From an uncultured Pelagibacteraceae bacterium (GTDB taxonomy: Bacteria; Pseudomonadota; Alphaproteobacteria; Pelagibacterales; AG-422-B15), in contig CACMWW010000009.1 in assembly GCA_902617525.1 (NCBI GenBank), positions 1 through 48,013 on the forward strand: a stretch of 48,013 bases of DNA, given 5' to 3'. The notes under the pieces are model-generated. The model did no database searches and was not told where the DNA came from. It was given only the letters and a program-made list of their open reading frames with translations. Position numbers and translations under genes: made by a program. Below, piece after piece: positions 18,090 through 27,007 of this stretch (its first letter is position 1; the number at the start of each line of letters is the position of its first letter).

Positions 18090-19172
18090 ATGAGCAATAA
18101 TAAACTTCATGCAATTGGCATTATGAGTGGCACTTCGCTAGATGGAATTGATGTTTCATACGTTAGTTCTGATGGAAAAAGCAGATTTACTCATAATTGC
18201 TCATCTTTATTTAAGTTTAGGGAATCAACAAGAAAGTCTCTTCATACTCTTGTGAACAACTTTACAAAAAATAAAAATAGCATATCAAATATAATTGATT
18301 GCGAAAATTTAGTTAGTGAAGATTATGTAAATGCCATAAAAAAATTCATAAAATCTAAAAATATCAAAAAAGTTGATCTTATCGCGTTACATGGTCAAAC
18401 TATTTTTCACTCATCTAAAAATAAATCATCGATTCAATTGTGTAATAGTTCTTATATTGCAGAGAAAACTAACAGTATTATTGTAACTGATTTTAGGCAA
18501 AAGGATCTTTTAAATGGTGGAGAGGGAGCGCCATTAGTGCCAATATTTCATAAACTTTTAATCAATAAACTAAAACTTAAAAAGCCTTGTTCTTTTATTA
18601 ATATTGGAGGCATATCTAATATTTCCATATTGGACAATAAAGGTAAGTTAACAGCATATGATATTGGACCAGGAATGTGCCTTTTAGACCAATTTGTATT
18701 TTTTAAAAAGAAACAACCTTTTGATAATAATGGAATATATTCTTCTCGAGGTAAAATTAACAATAAAATTTTAAGGCAACTTCAAAATGATAAATTTTTC
18801 AAAAAGAAACCCCCCAAATCTCTCGACCGAAATTATTTCTCATTAAATAAAGTATTAAAAATAAATTTTTATGATGCATGCGCTACTTTATCCGCATTTA
18901 CTGCTTATGCGATAATTAATGATCTAAAAAAAATAGAAAATCAAAAAATTATTATTTCTGGTGGAGGAACCAAAAATAAATTCATTTTTAATTTAATTAA
19001 AGAAAATTTAGGAAATAGAGTAATTTCTATTGACGAAATTTATGGTGATGCAAAATTCATAGAATCCCAGGCATTTGCCTATTTAGGTATAAGAAGAATT
19101 AAAAATTTACCTATATCATTGCCAGGAACTACAGGTGTTAAAAGTCCGATAACTGGTGGGAAAATTACTTAG
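18090..19172 (+). CDS. anmK: Anhydro-N-acetylmuramic acid kinase
   Basis: It phosphorylates and opens 1,6-anhydro-MurNAc released during cell-wall turnover, giving MurNAc-6-phosphate for recycling. At 360 residues it has the family length. The start has the ATPase-like loop GIMSGTSLDGIDVSYV, followed by DLIALHGQTIFH, the conserved LLNGGEGAPLVPIFH and NIGGISNIS. The gene pairs functionally with mrcA in the same region (wall synthesis and recycling). Its stop codon directly abuts the stop of the convergent hydrolase gene. Confidence 0.94.
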   Translation: MSNNKLHAIGIMSGTSLDGIDVSYVSSDGKSRFTHNCSSLFKFRESTRKSLHTLVNNFTKNKNSISNIIDCENLVSEDYVNAIKKFIKSKNIKKVDLIALHGQTIFHSSKNKSSIQLCNSSYIAEKTNSIIVTDFRQKDLLNGGEGAPLVPIFHKLLINKLKLKKPCSFINIGGISNISILDNKGKLTAYDIGPGMCLLDQFVFFKKKQPFDNNGIYSSRGKINNKILRQLQNDKFFKKKPPKSLDRNYFSLNKVLKINFYDACATLSAFTAYAIINDLKKIENQKIIISGGGTKNKFIFNLIKENLGNRVISIDEIYGDAKFIESQAFAYLGIRRIKNLPISLPGTTGVKSPITGGKIT

Positions 19173-19835
19173 TTACCTATACTTTGAATTAAGCTCTCTT
19201 TCGATGTAACTTCTAACTGTCTTTTCAAGCTTATCGGTTTCATTGTCATAGAAATGATTTGCTCCTGTTATTTCTTCATAATCCACTGTTATATTTTTTT
19301 GAGATTTGAGTTTTTCTGCAAGCCGTGTAGTTTCTTCAGGTGGCACTAAGTCATCTTTTTTACCTTGAACTATTAAACCTGAAGCTGGGCATGGAGCTAA
19401 AAAATTAAAATCATATAGATTAGGTTGAGGTGAAATACTTATAAATCTTGTTATTTCTGGCCTTCTCATTAATAGTTGCATGCAGAGTAGAGCACCAAAA
19501 GAGAAACCTGCAACCCAACATTGATTGGTATTAGGATTCTGTCTTTGTATCCAATCTAGACCAGCCGCAGCATCAGCAAGCTCGCCCAACCCATTATCAA
19601 ATTTGCCCTCACTTTTTCCAACGCCTCTTAAATTAAAGCGAAATATTGAAAATCCTAGAGAATCAAAAATAGAAAATAATTCCATTACAATAGGGTTATT
19701 CATTGTTCCGCCATAAAGAGGATGTGGGTGTATTAGTAGTGCAATTGGGGGGTTTAAAGACTGCCCTTTTTTATATTTTCCAACCAATTTACCGTCAGGT
19801 CCTGTGAAAACGATTTCTTTTACTTGATTATTCAT
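19173..19835 (-). CDS. Alpha/beta hydrolase, KANL3/Tex30-like small hydrolase
   Basis: A 220-residue cytoplasmic alpha/beta hydrolase. The N-terminal HPHPLYGGTMNNPIV segment with the following FRFNLRGVGKSEGKFDNG is typical of a widespread alphaproteobacterial family. The nucleophile elbow is GFSFG; the acid is likely in KDDLVPPEE and the base in GANHFYDN. The substrate is unknown. No signal peptide is seen. It is convergent with anmK with zero spacing and divergent from cysE. Confidence 0.88.
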   Translation of the reverse strand: MNNQVKEIVFTGPDGKLVGKYKKGQSLNPPIALLIHPHPLYGGTMNNPIVMELFSIFDSLGFSIFRFNLRGVGKSEGKFDNGLGELADAAAGLDWIQRQNPNTNQCWVAGFSFGALLCMQLLMRRPEITRFISISPQPNLYDFNFLAPCPASGLIVQGKKDDLVPPEETTRLAEKLKSQKNITVDYEEITGANHFYDNETDKLEKTVRSYIERELNSKYR

Positions 19836-19852
19836 TTTTGAGCACTAGATAG

Positions 19853-19879
19853 TTGACTAAATTAGTAGGTTATTATATT
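19853..19879 (+). promoter_or_regulatory. Candidate promoter of the cysE-suf operon
   Basis: TTGACT at 19853-19858 and TATATT at 19874-19879 form a sigma-70-like pair with a 15-nt spacer, shorter than ideal, about 60 nt upstream of the cysE start. This 101-nt gap is the only spacer large enough to hold the operon promoter. I could not recognise an IscR site with confidence. Confidence 0.35.
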
Positions 19880-19936
19880 TAACCACTGAGACGGTATACT
19901 AAATTTATTATTTGAAATTCAAGGTTTTTTTTTAAA

Positions 19937-20617
19937 ATGAGTAAAATCATTGATTTAATTGACTCTTATATAGATAGAGATCCAGCTGCTAAAGGCAGAA
20001 TTGAGACATTAGTCACTTCACCTGGCTTACATTCTATTGGTATATATAAACTATCAAATTTTTTGTGGTCAATAAGACTTACAATCTTAGCGAGGCTATT
20101 ATCTTACATTGGGAGAATACTAACAGGTATTGAAATTCATCCAGCGGCTAAAATTGGCGAACGTTTTTTTATTGATCATGGGATGGGAGTTGTAATTGGT
20201 GAAACAGCTGAAATCGGCAATGATGTAACGATTTATCACGGGGTAACTCTTGGAGGAGTTTCTCCAAGTGAAGATAGTGCAAGTCAGAAAGATAAGAAAA
20301 GACACCCAACACTTGAAGATAAAGTAATAATTGGATCTGGAGCACAAATTCTTGGTCCGATTACAATTGGTGCCAATTCAAAAGTTGGCTCTAATTCAGT
20401 AGTTACAAAAGACGTAGAGTCGAACAAAAGTGTAATTGGAAATCCAGCACGATATACAATTGTACCAAATTCCTCTGGGATAAAAAAGTTTAGAGCTTAT
20501 GGTCTAAGTAAAGGAGATGACAGCAGAGCAACGGTAGTTGAAAAACTAGAAAAAGATAATTCTGATTTAAGAAATAGAATTGAAAAGCTTGAAAAATTGA
20601 TTGAGGAAAATAAATGA
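19937..20617 (+). CDS. cysE: Serine O-acetyltransferase
   Basis: It makes O-acetylserine from serine and acetyl-CoA, the committed step of cysteine synthesis. At 226 residues it is a short CysE form. The core is a left-handed beta-helix hexapeptide domain: [40 protein letters not shown] with the catalytic His residues, then the acetyl-CoA loop. The C-terminus is a charged coiled coil ([20 protein letters not shown]) that lacks the terminal Ile used by other CysE proteins to dock into CysK, so a cysteine synthase complex is doubtful. Its stop overlaps the iscR start (ATGA), which puts cysteine supply in the same transcript as the Suf system. Confidence 0.93.
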   Translation: MSKIIDLIDSYIDRDPAAKGRIETLVTSPGLHSIGIYKLSNFLWSIRLTILARLLSYIGRILTGIEIHPAAKIGERFFIDHGMGVVIGETAEIGNDVTIYHGVTLGGVSPSEDSASQKDKKRHPTLEDKVIIGSGAQILGPITIGANSKVGSNSVVTKDVESNKSVIGNPARYTIVPNSSGIKKFRAYGLSKGDDSRATVVEKLEKDNSDLRNRIEKLEKLIEENK

Positions 20618-21036
20618 AGATAACTTCACGTGGTAGATACGCCGTGTTGGCAATGGTTGATCTTGCAAAGTTTGGATCGCGAAAACCATGCAGCTTGTCT
20701 CATGTTTCAGTTAGGCAAAATATATCTTTGTCTTATTTGGAGCAGATATTTAACGACCTTAAGAAAGCTGAATTAGTAAAAAGTCAAAAAGGACCAGGTG
20801 GAGGATATATTCTAAATAAACAAACAAAAGAAATTAAAATTTTGGACATATTTAATGCAATAGATGAAAAAATAAAAACTACAGGATGTGGCAATAATCC
20901 TAATGCTTTTTGTTCAGGAACTAACAAAAAGTGTTTAACTCATAATTTTTGGGAAAATCTTGAGGGAGTCATCGGTAATTATTTGAGTACGGTGCATCTC
21001 AGTGATTTAGTAGAAGAACAAACGTTGGTAAAATAA
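20614..21036 (+). CDS. iscR: Rrf2-family Fe-S regulator, IscR
   Basis: A 140-residue winged-helix repressor/activator whose [2Fe-2S] cluster reports on Fe-S sufficiency. The helix-turn-helix is in the first ~60 residues ([13 protein letters not shown] ... [19 protein letters not shown]), with the wing at [11 protein letters not shown]. Three candidate ligand Cys fall in [25 protein letters not shown], matching the spacing of IscR. It overlaps cysE by 4 nt and is 1 nt before sufB, so it probably autoregulates the whole operon. Confidence 0.93.
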   Translation: MKITSRGRYAVLAMVDLAKFGSRKPCSLSHVSVRQNISLSYLEQIFNDLKKAELVKSQKGPGGGYILNKQTKEIKILDIFNAIDEKIKTTGCGNNPNAFCSGTNKKCLTHNFWENLEGVIGNYLSTVHLSDLVEEQTLVK

Positions 21037-21037
21037 T

Positions 21038-22480
21038 ATGAATAAAGTAAGCAAAGATAATTTTACACAAGAAAAGTACAAGTATGGATTTGTTACTGAA
21101 ATTGAAAGTGAAAAAATTCCAAAAGGATTAAATGAAGATGTTATCAAGTTGATTTCAAAGAAAAAGAATGAACCAGAATGGATGTTGGAATGGAGGCTGT
21201 CAGCATTCAAACGATTAGAAAATATGTCAGTTCCCAAATGGGCTAAAGCAGAGATAGATGAAATTGATTTTCAAGATTTATACTATTACTCATCGCCTAA
21301 AGATTTCAAAGAAAAACCAAAATCACTAGATGAAGTTGATCCTAAATTATTGGAAACGTACGAGAAACTAGGCATACCGTTAAAGGAACAAAAAGTTTTA
21401 GCTGGTGTTGCAGTAGACGCAGTCTTTGACAGCGTGTCAGTTGCAACAACATTTAAGGAGAAACTGAACGAAATAGGTGTCATTTTTTGTCCTATTTCAG
21501 AAGCTATTCAAAAACATCCTGAGCTTGTGAAAAAATATATTGGGTCCGTTATTCCTGTAACTGATCACTTCTACGCCACTTTAAATTCAGCTGTATTCAG
21601 CGATGGTTCATTTGTTTACATACCTAAAGGTGTTAAATGCCCAATGGAATTATCTACATACTTTAGAATTAATGCTTCTGAAACAGGACAGTTTGAGCGG
21701 ACACTTATAATTGCAGATGAAGGTAGTTACGTAAGTTATCTTGAAGGCTGTACGGCTCCTATGAGAGACGAAAATCAATTGCATGCAGCTAATGTTGAAT
21801 TGGTTGCACTTGATGATGCTGAAATAAAGTATTCTACAGTTCAGAATTGGTATCCTGGTGATGAAAATGGAAAAGGTGGAATATATAATTTCGTAACTAA
21901 ACGGGGTCTATGTAAAGGAAAAAACTCTAAAATTTCCTGGACTCAAATTGAGACAGGTTCTGCTATAACATGGAAATACCCAAGTTGTATTTTAAGAGGA
22001 GATAATTCGACTGGTGAATTTTATTCTGTAGCTATTACCAATAATTACCAGCAGGCTGATACTGGTACAAAAATGATCCACTTAGGGAAAAATACAAAAA
22101 GTAGAATCATTTCTAAAGGAATTTCTGCAGGAAAGTCATCTAATACTTATCGTGGTCTTGTCAGCTTTCATAAAAAAGCTAATAATGCAAAAAACTTTAC
22201 CCAGTGTGATTCATTATTAGTTGGTAGTGAGTGTAAAGCCAATACCATTCCGTTAACCGAAAATAGTTCTAATTCTTCATCTATAGAGCATGAAGCAACA
22301 ACCTCAAAAATAAGTGATGAGCAACTGTTTTATTGTATGCAAAGAGGATTAGATGCGGAAGAAGCACAAAGTTTAATTGTAAATGGGTTTTGTAAAGAAG
22401 TACTGCAAAAATTACCAATGGAGTTTGCTGTCGAAGCTCAAAAACTTGTGAGTATAAGTTTGGAGGGAAGTGTTGGATAG
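21038..22480 (+). CDS. sufB: Fe-S cluster assembly scaffold SufB
   Basis: The scaffold subunit of the SufBCD complex, on which clusters are built. The 480-residue length is normal. Conserved segments are the [24 protein letters not shown] stretch ([20 protein letters not shown] here), [40 protein letters not shown] and, near the C-terminus, [10 protein letters not shown] with the key Cys and [17 protein letters not shown]. It sits between iscR and sufC in a tightly packed operon. Confidence 0.97.
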   Translation: MNKVSKDNFTQEKYKYGFVTEIESEKIPKGLNEDVIKLISKKKNEPEWMLEWRLSAFKRLENMSVPKWAKAEIDEIDFQDLYYYSSPKDFKEKPKSLDEVDPKLLETYEKLGIPLKEQKVLAGVAVDAVFDSVSVATTFKEKLNEIGVIFCPISEAIQKHPELVKKYIGSVIPVTDHFYATLNSAVFSDGSFVYIPKGVKCPMELSTYFRINASETGQFERTLIIADEGSYVSYLEGCTAPMRDENQLHAANVELVALDDAEIKYSTVQNWYPGDENGKGGIYNFVTKRGLCKGKNSKISWTQIETGSAITWKYPSCILRGDNSTGEFYSVAITNNYQQADTGTKMIHLGKNTKSRIISKGISAGKSSNTYRGLVSFHKKANNAKNFTQCDSLLVGSECKANTIPLTENSSNSSSIEHEATTSKISDEQLFYCMQRGLDAEEAQSLIVNGFCKEVLQKLPMEFAVEAQKLVSISLEGSVG

Positions 22481-22481
22481 T

Positions 22482-23210
22482 ATGTTAGAGATTAAAAATT
22501 TAAATGTTACTGTTGAGGAAAAACAAATTTTAAAAAATTTAAATTTAAATATTGGTAAGGGTGAAGTACATGCCATAATGGGTCCTAATGGTTCAGGTAA
22601 AAGCACTATTGCTCACACTCTAGCTGGTAAACCAAACTATAATGTAGATTCAGGGGAAGTTAATCTCAATGGTGAAGATTTACTCTCAAAAGATCCTTAT
22701 GAGAGATCATTAAATGGTCTTTTCCTTGCTTTTCAATACCCAATTGAACTTCCTGGAGTCACTAATGCTTCTTATCTAAAGCAGATTGTTAATGCACATC
22801 GAAAGTCAAGAAAAGAAACACCAATTGATGCCGGAGAATTTCTAAAAATTCTAAAAGAAAAATCAAAACTTCTAGATATACCAATGGACATGCACAGTCG
22901 TTTTGTAAATGCTGGCTTTTCTGGGGGAGAGAAGAAGAAAAATGAGGTTCTTCAAATGGATTTGCTTAATCCAAGTTTAATTATTATGGACGAAACAGAT
23001 TCAGGCCTAGATGTTGATGCATTAAAAACCACTGCAGACGCAATTAATAAATTAAGAAATGATGAAAGATCATTTATTATTATAACTCATTACTTAAGAT
23101 TATTAGAATATATTGAGCCTGATTACGTCCATGTATTTCAAAATGGCTCAGTTATAGAAACTGGTGACAAGACTTTAGCTTCAAGAATAGATCAAGAAGG
23201 ATACAGTTAA
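22482..23210 (+). CDS. sufC: Fe-S assembly ATPase SufC
   Basis: The ABC-type ATPase that drives the SufBCD scaffold. Walker A is GPNGSGKST, the signature is FSGGEKKKNEVLQM and Walker B is LIIMDETDSGLDVDALK, all typical of SufC. The product has 242 residues from the ATG at 22482 (MLEIKNLNV), one base after the sufB stop. A GTG at 22470 is in frame but would sit only 2 nt after the GGAGGG site; the ATG matches the family N-terminus better. The stop overlaps the sufD start by one base. Confidence 0.96.
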   Translation: MLEIKNLNVTVEEKQILKNLNLNIGKGEVHAIMGPNGSGKSTIAHTLAGKPNYNVDSGEVNLNGEDLLSKDPYERSLNGLFLAFQYPIELPGVTNASYLKQIVNAHRKSRKETPIDAGEFLKILKEKSKLLDIPMDMHSRFVNAGFSGGEKKKNEVLQMDLLNPSLIIMDETDSGLDVDALKTTADAINKLRNDERSFIIITHYLRLLEYIEPDYVHVFQNGSVIETGDKTLASRIDQEGYS

Positions 23211-24124
23211 TGAAAACTTTAACACCTTCAATAATGGAATTAACGGATAATCTTTCGATTGAAACCAATTCTAAGGATCTATCTATATCACACGAGATAA
23301 TAAATGATGAACTAAAATTAAAAATCACTTCGAATTATTCACAAATACCTTCACAAATAAAATTAATAAGCAGTAATAGAAGCAACTTTAAAATTATTGC
23401 TGATATATATTTAAACGAGAATACTACTTTAGAGATTATTGACGAAAATGATTATAAAATTGATACATCTTTTATTTTTAAATCATTTTTAGGTTCCCGC
23501 TCAGTACTTGAATTATACAGATTTAATAAGTTTCAATCCGATACTAACAACTCATTTGTTCATACTTGTAATATGTCAAGTGGTTCAATGTTTAAAGATT
23601 TTAATTTTACAAACGGTTCAGATTTTACAAATAACGAGACTAGGATTAATTTAAATGAAGAAAATGCAAAGTATGTTGGCAGTGGCGTTGTCATGTCCAA
23701 TTCGTCAAAATGTGAAAATAATCTAGAAATAAGACACTTAAGTAAATCTGCGGTATCAGATTGTTCATTTAAAGCCGTAACTCGTGGATCATCCAATGTT
23801 TCGTTTAAAGGAAAAGTATTTGTTGATGAAAATTGCTCAAATACACAATCTAACCAAATTAGCAAAGGTTTGTTAATTGACGAGGAATCTAAAATTAATC
23901 TTACACCAATACTTGAAATAAATAATGATGATGTAGTTTGCTCTCATGGTGCGGCTTCAGGAAAAGCTGATGAGGAAGTACTGTTTTATTTAGCTTCTAG
24001 AGGAATTTCAAAGAGTGAAGCTGAAAGAATATATATACAGGGCTTTTTATCAGAGTTTATAGAAAAGATTGAAGATGCAGAAATGCAAGTTAAAGGCCAA
24101 AATTTTATCAACGAGAATTGTTAA
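23210..24124 (+). CDS. sufD: Fe-S assembly protein SufD
   Basis: The SufB paralog of the SufBC2D complex, involved in iron entry. At 304 residues it is on the short side for SufD, with a degenerate N-terminal half. The C-terminal part is clear: CSHGAASGKADEEVLFYLAS with the conserved His, then RGISKSEAERIYIQGFLSEF. It overlaps sufC by one base (TAATG) and ends one base before the preferred sufS start. Confidence 0.9.
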   Translation: MKTLTPSIMELTDNLSIETNSKDLSISHEIINDELKLKITSNYSQIPSQIKLISSNRSNFKIIADIYLNENTTLEIIDENDYKIDTSFIFKSFLGSRSVLELYRFNKFQSDTNNSFVHTCNMSSGSMFKDFNFTNGSDFTNNETRINLNEENAKYVGSGVVMSNSSKCENNLEIRHLSKSAVSDCSFKAVTRGSSNVSFKGKVFVDENCSNTQSNQISKGLLIDEESKINLTPILEINNDDVVCSHGAASGKADEEVLFYLASRGISKSEAERIYIQGFLSEFIEKIEDAEMQVKGQNFINENC

Positions 24125-24125
24125 C

Positions 24126-25358
24126 ATGGATGATTCTAAAACTTTAAATTTAAATGTTAGAAAAGATTTTCCAATTCTTTCAAAAAAGATATTGGAAAAA
24201 AAAGATCTTATTTATTTTGACACTGCAGCTTCTGCTCAAAAACCAAATACAGTTATTGATGAAACAAATGATTTCTATAAAAATCACTATTCTAATGTTA
24301 GCAGGGGAGTTCATACATTATCTGTTGAATCAACATTTAGATATGAGGACGCTAGAAAAAAAGTTCAAAAATTCTTAAATGCAAGGTCTGAAAATGAAAT
24401 TATTTTCACAAAAAGTGCCACAGAAGGAATAAATTTAGTTGCTCAAACTTTCTATGAAAAGTTTATGCAAAAAGGAGATGAGGTAATTTTATCTCTAATC
24501 GAGCACCACTCAAATTTAATACCTTGGTTTTTTTTAAGAGACAAGTATGGCGTTGTGCTAAAGTTTGCAAATATTCAACCATCAGGAGAAATTGATATTG
24601 ATCATTTTAATAGTCTATTCACAAATAAAACAAAAATTGTATCTTTGACACATCTTTCGAACGTTTTTGGTACTGAATTAAATGAAAAGGCTATAGGTAT
24701 CTGTAAAGATAAAAATGTTCCCATTCTCCTTGATGGTTGTCAATCAGCTGCACATTTGAAAATTGATGTTCAAAAACTAGGTTGTGATTTTTTTGTTTTC
24801 TCTGGACACAAAACTTATGGTCCTGCTGGTATTGGAGTTTTATATGGAGCTGAAAATCTTTTATCAGAAATGCCCCCCTATCAAGGTGGAGGAGGAATGA
24901 TTGGAGATGTGAGTCTAGAAGGTGCAAGTTACGCAGAATTACCAGCGAAATATGAAGCAGGAACTCCTCCATTAGTCGAAGCGCACGGATTGGGTATAGC
25001 AATTGATTACATGAATAAAATTGGACTCGATAATATTATCGAGCATGAAAATGAAATTACTAAATATGCGTTTAATAAATTAAACGAAATTGATTTTATC
25101 GAAATTCATGGTGGAGATAATAAAAGGAACTCTATCATATCTTTTAATATTAAAAATGTTCACTCCCACGAAGTATCTTCGTTTTTAGATGTTGAAGGAA
25201 TAGCAATTAGAGCAGGTCATCACTGTTGCCAGCCTTTAATGAAACATCTCGGTGTCAATTCAACGGCCAGATTATCTTTTGGTGTGTATAATTCATTAGA
25301 AGAAGTTGATAAATTTGTTATTGCGCTACATAGGTGTAAGGAGTTTTTTAATAAATGA
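24126..25358 (+). CDS. sufS: Cysteine desulfurase SufS
   Basis: A PLP enzyme that takes sulfur from cysteine as a persulfide for Fe-S assembly. The product from ATG 24126 has 410 residues, as expected; the frame is open further upstream (to 24069) but that part overlaps sufD and lacks family similarity. Lys229 in SGHKTYGPAGIG binds PLP. The catalytic Cys is the first of the pair in RAGHHCCQPLM, Cys367. The N-terminus RKDFPILSKK and DTAASAQKP are typical. The stop overlaps sufU by 4 nt (ATGA). Confidence 0.96.
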   Translation: MDDSKTLNLNVRKDFPILSKKILEKKDLIYFDTAASAQKPNTVIDETNDFYKNHYSNVSRGVHTLSVESTFRYEDARKKVQKFLNARSENEIIFTKSATEGINLVAQTFYEKFMQKGDEVILSLIEHHSNLIPWFFLRDKYGVVLKFANIQPSGEIDIDHFNSLFTNKTKIVSLTHLSNVFGTELNEKAIGICKDKNVPILLDGCQSAAHLKIDVQKLGCDFFVFSGHKTYGPAGIGVLYGAENLLSEMPPYQGGGGMIGDVSLEGASYAELPAKYEAGTPPLVEAHGLGIAIDYMNKIGLDNIIEHENEITKYAFNKLNEIDFIEIHGGDNKRNSIISFNIKNVHSHEVSSFLDVEGIAIRAGHHCCQPLMKHLGVNSTARLSFGVYNSLEEVDKFVIALHRCKEFFNK

Positions 25359-25789
25359 ATGATTTAATAAATGATCTTTACCAAGAAATAATTTTAGATC
25401 ACGGACGTGAACCAAGAAATTTTGGTGAATGTGAACCTCATAATAAAAGTGCCGATGGTCATAATCCATTGTGCGGTGACAATTTAAAGCTTACTTTTCT
25501 TCTAAATGATCAAAATATAATAGAAGACATTAAATTCACAGGTGAGGGGTGTGCCATATCACTTGCTTCTGCTTCATTAATGACAGAAAAATTAAAAGGT
25601 AAAAAAATTGAAGTCGCTGAGGAAATATTTAAGGATTTTACAAATCTTGTTTCAGGTTCAGATGAAGACCTAAAAGTTTTAAATGAGGAAGATTCACTTT
25701 ATGCCTTAAAGGGAGTAGGTGGATTTCCAATGAGGGTAAAGTGCGCAACAATGGCATGGCATGCTTTTAATCAGGCTTTAAAAGATTAA
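25355..25789 (+). CDS. sufU: SufU-type IscU-like Fe-S / sulfur-transfer protein
   Basis: A 144-residue NifU N-terminal-type protein of the SufU branch, which accepts sulfur from SufS and passes it to SufB. The start [18 protein letters not shown] is the family signature. Three conserved Cys are in [20 protein letters not shown] and [11 protein letters not shown]; the spacing insert of about 20 residues ([20 protein letters not shown] region) typical of SufU over IscU is present. It lies between sufS and msrB. Confidence 0.94.
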   Translation: MNDLINDLYQEIILDHGREPRNFGECEPHNKSADGHNPLCGDNLKLTFLLNDQNIIEDIKFTGEGCAISLASASLMTEKLKGKKIEVAEEIFKDFTNLVSGSDEDLKVLNEEDSLYALKGVGGFPMRVKCATMAWHAFNQALKD

Positions 25790-25791
25790 TT

Positions 25792-26373
25792 ATGAGACTA
25801 TATCCTGTATATCTTGCACTGCTTGTATTATTTATTGTTTTGCAACTTATTTATGGAAACCGGTCTTTTGCCGATGTAAACTTAGAGGAGTACGATATGT
25901 CAAAAGTAGAAGTAATGGATACACCTTTCTGGTGTTCTGCCACGCCTGAAGAAAGACAGGAAGCTATTAATAACCTTACTGAAGAACAGAGAATTGTTGC
26001 TTTAGAGAATGGAACAGAGAGGCCATTTTTTAATGAATATTGGAATAGTAAAGATGTTGGGATTTATGTTGATGTAATTTCAGGAGAACCCTTATTCTCC
26101 TCTTTAGATAAATTTGATTCAGGAACAGGTTGGCCGAGTTTTGATAAGCCAATAAATGGGATAGAAATTGTAGAGGTTGTTGATAAATCCCATGGAATGG
26201 TTCGCACAGAGGTAAGAAGTCAATATGGCGACGCACACCTAGGCCATTTATTTGATGATGGACCCACTGAAACTGGATTAAGATATTGTATTAATTCGGC
26301 CTCCCTAAGATTTGTTCCTCTAGAAAAGTTAAGTAAAGAAGGCTATGAGGATTTTGTAGAATTATTTAAATAA
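25792..26373 (+). CDS. msrB: Peptide-methionine (R)-S-oxide reductase, zinc-less, likely exported
   Basis: It reduces the R form of methionine sulfoxide in proteins. The catalytic Cys166 is in [12 protein letters not shown], with [12 protein letters not shown] and [12 protein letters not shown] upstream. Both zinc CxxC pairs are missing: the first is D94/S97 ([11 protein letters not shown]), the second is in [12 protein letters not shown]. The 193-residue product starts with a hydrophobic segment ([17 protein letters not shown]) and a signal-peptidase-like SFA-D site, so it would be exported or anchored. A second ATG at 25897 (residue 36), with a GAGGAG site 6 nt upstream, would give a 158-residue cytosolic form. 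The gene is inside the suf operon, 2 nt after sufU. Confidence 0.92.
   Translation: MRLYPVYLALLVLFIVLQLIYGNRSFADVNLEEYDMSKVEVMDTPFWCSATPEERQEAINNLTEEQRIVALENGTERPFFNEYWNSKDVGIYVDVISGEPLFSSLDKFDSGTGWPSFDKPINGIEIVEVVDKSHGMVRTEVRSQYGDAHLGHLFDDGPTETGLRYCINSASLRFVPLEKLSKEGYEDFVELFK
25885..25899 (+). promoter_or_regulatory. Internal ribosome binding site and ATG within msrB
   Basis: GAGGAG at 25885-25890 is followed after 6 nt by an in-frame ATG at 25897-25899. It is a better ribosome binding site than that of the first start at 25792, which has no recognisable one. Use of this start would remove the signal-peptide region exactly and leave a standard MsrB domain. Confidence 0.5.
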
Positions 26374-26682
26374 ATGAAAAAAGTAGAAGATCAAAAAGTT
26401 ATAGATGCATTAAAGACTGTATTTGACCCTGAAATTCCAGTTGATTTGTACGAATTAGGTCTAATTTACAAATGTGAGGTTACTCCTGAGAATGATGTTA
26501 TTATTCAAATGACATTAACTACACCAAATTGTCCTGTAGCAGATGAAATGCCAAAAAAAGTAAAAGAAGCTGTCGACGCTGTACCTGGGGTAAAAAATGT
26601 TGCAGTTGATCTTGTATGGGATCCACCATGGGATATGTCTCGCATGTCGGATGTTGCAAGATTAGAACTAGACATGATGTAA
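26374..26682 (+). CDS. sufT: SufT, DUF59/MIP18-family Fe-S maturation factor
   Basis: A 102-residue DUF59 protein, related to eukaryotic MIP18/CIAO2, that helps load Fe-S clusters into targets. The family start KVIDALKTVFDPEIPVDLYE, the central LTTPNCPVADEMP with the conserved Cys, and the WDPPWDMSRMSDVARLEL ending are all present. It directly follows msrB and is the last gene of the suf run. A SufA/HesB carrier, often found next in alphaproteobacteria, is absent. Confidence 0.93.
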   Translation: MKKVEDQKVIDALKTVFDPEIPVDLYELGLIYKCEVTPENDVIIQMTLTTPNCPVADEMPKKVKEAVDAVPGVKNVAVDLVWDPPWDMSRMSDVARLELDMM

Positions 26683-26749
26683 GATATCCACTTGAAATAC
26701 AAAAATACCTATATATTTTAGATAATAATCATATATAAACTCAATTTAA

Positions 26750-26825
26750 GAGCCCGTAGCTCAGTTGGTAGAGCACTCCCCTTTTAAGGGAGTTGTCCTC
26801 GGTTCGAACCCGAGCGGGCTCGCCA
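26750..26825 (+). tRNA. tRNA-Lys (anticodon UUU)
   Basis: A 76-nt cloverleaf can be folded by eye. The acceptor stem is GAGCCCG / CGGGCTC, the D stem is GCTC / GAGC, and the anticodon stem CTCCC / GGGAG encloses CTTTTAA with anticodon TTT. The T arm is CTCGG-TTCGAAC-CCGAG, followed by discriminator G and an encoded CCA. All stems pair perfectly. Confidence 0.98.
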
Positions 26826-26834
26826 CTTAATAAT

Positions 26835-26999
26835 ATGAAAAAAAAATTTTATCACAAGCTTGGCCCAGTACCTACAGAGGAAGATCTCAAAAATCCAAAA
26901 AAACTAAATCCAAATAAAGCAAGAAACACAGTAATCATATGGTATTCGTTTGTTGCTATTTCTATTATACTTTACTTTGTAGTAACAAAATTGTTCTAA
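26835..26999 (+). CDS. 54-residue single-pass membrane protein
   Basis: I do not recognise a characterised family. The protein has a charged N-terminal half with GPVPTEEDLKNPKKLNPNKAR and one C-terminal membrane helix (VIIWYSFVAISIILYFVV), ending TKLF. Its ATG lies only 9 nt after the CCA of the tRNA-Lys. The frame is open further upstream through the tRNA, but a start inside the tRNA is not credible. No Shine-Dalgarno is visible. TauD follows 8 nt after its stop. The composition and a sharply bounded helix suggest a real gene. Confidence 0.65.
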   Translation: MKKKFYHKLGPVPTEEDLKNPKKLNPNKARNTVIIWYSFVAISIILYFVVTKLF

Positions 27000-27007
27000 T
27001 ATGAACA

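Noticed and set aside
19861..19930. IscR binding site upstream of cysE
   Set aside because: Some dyad-like AT-rich sequence is present, but I could not match it to a known alphaproteobacterial IscR motif.
26793..26834. Upstream extension of the 54-residue protein into the tRNA
   Set aside because: A start codon inside the mature tRNA-Lys is not credible; the ATG at 26835 gives a sensible protein.
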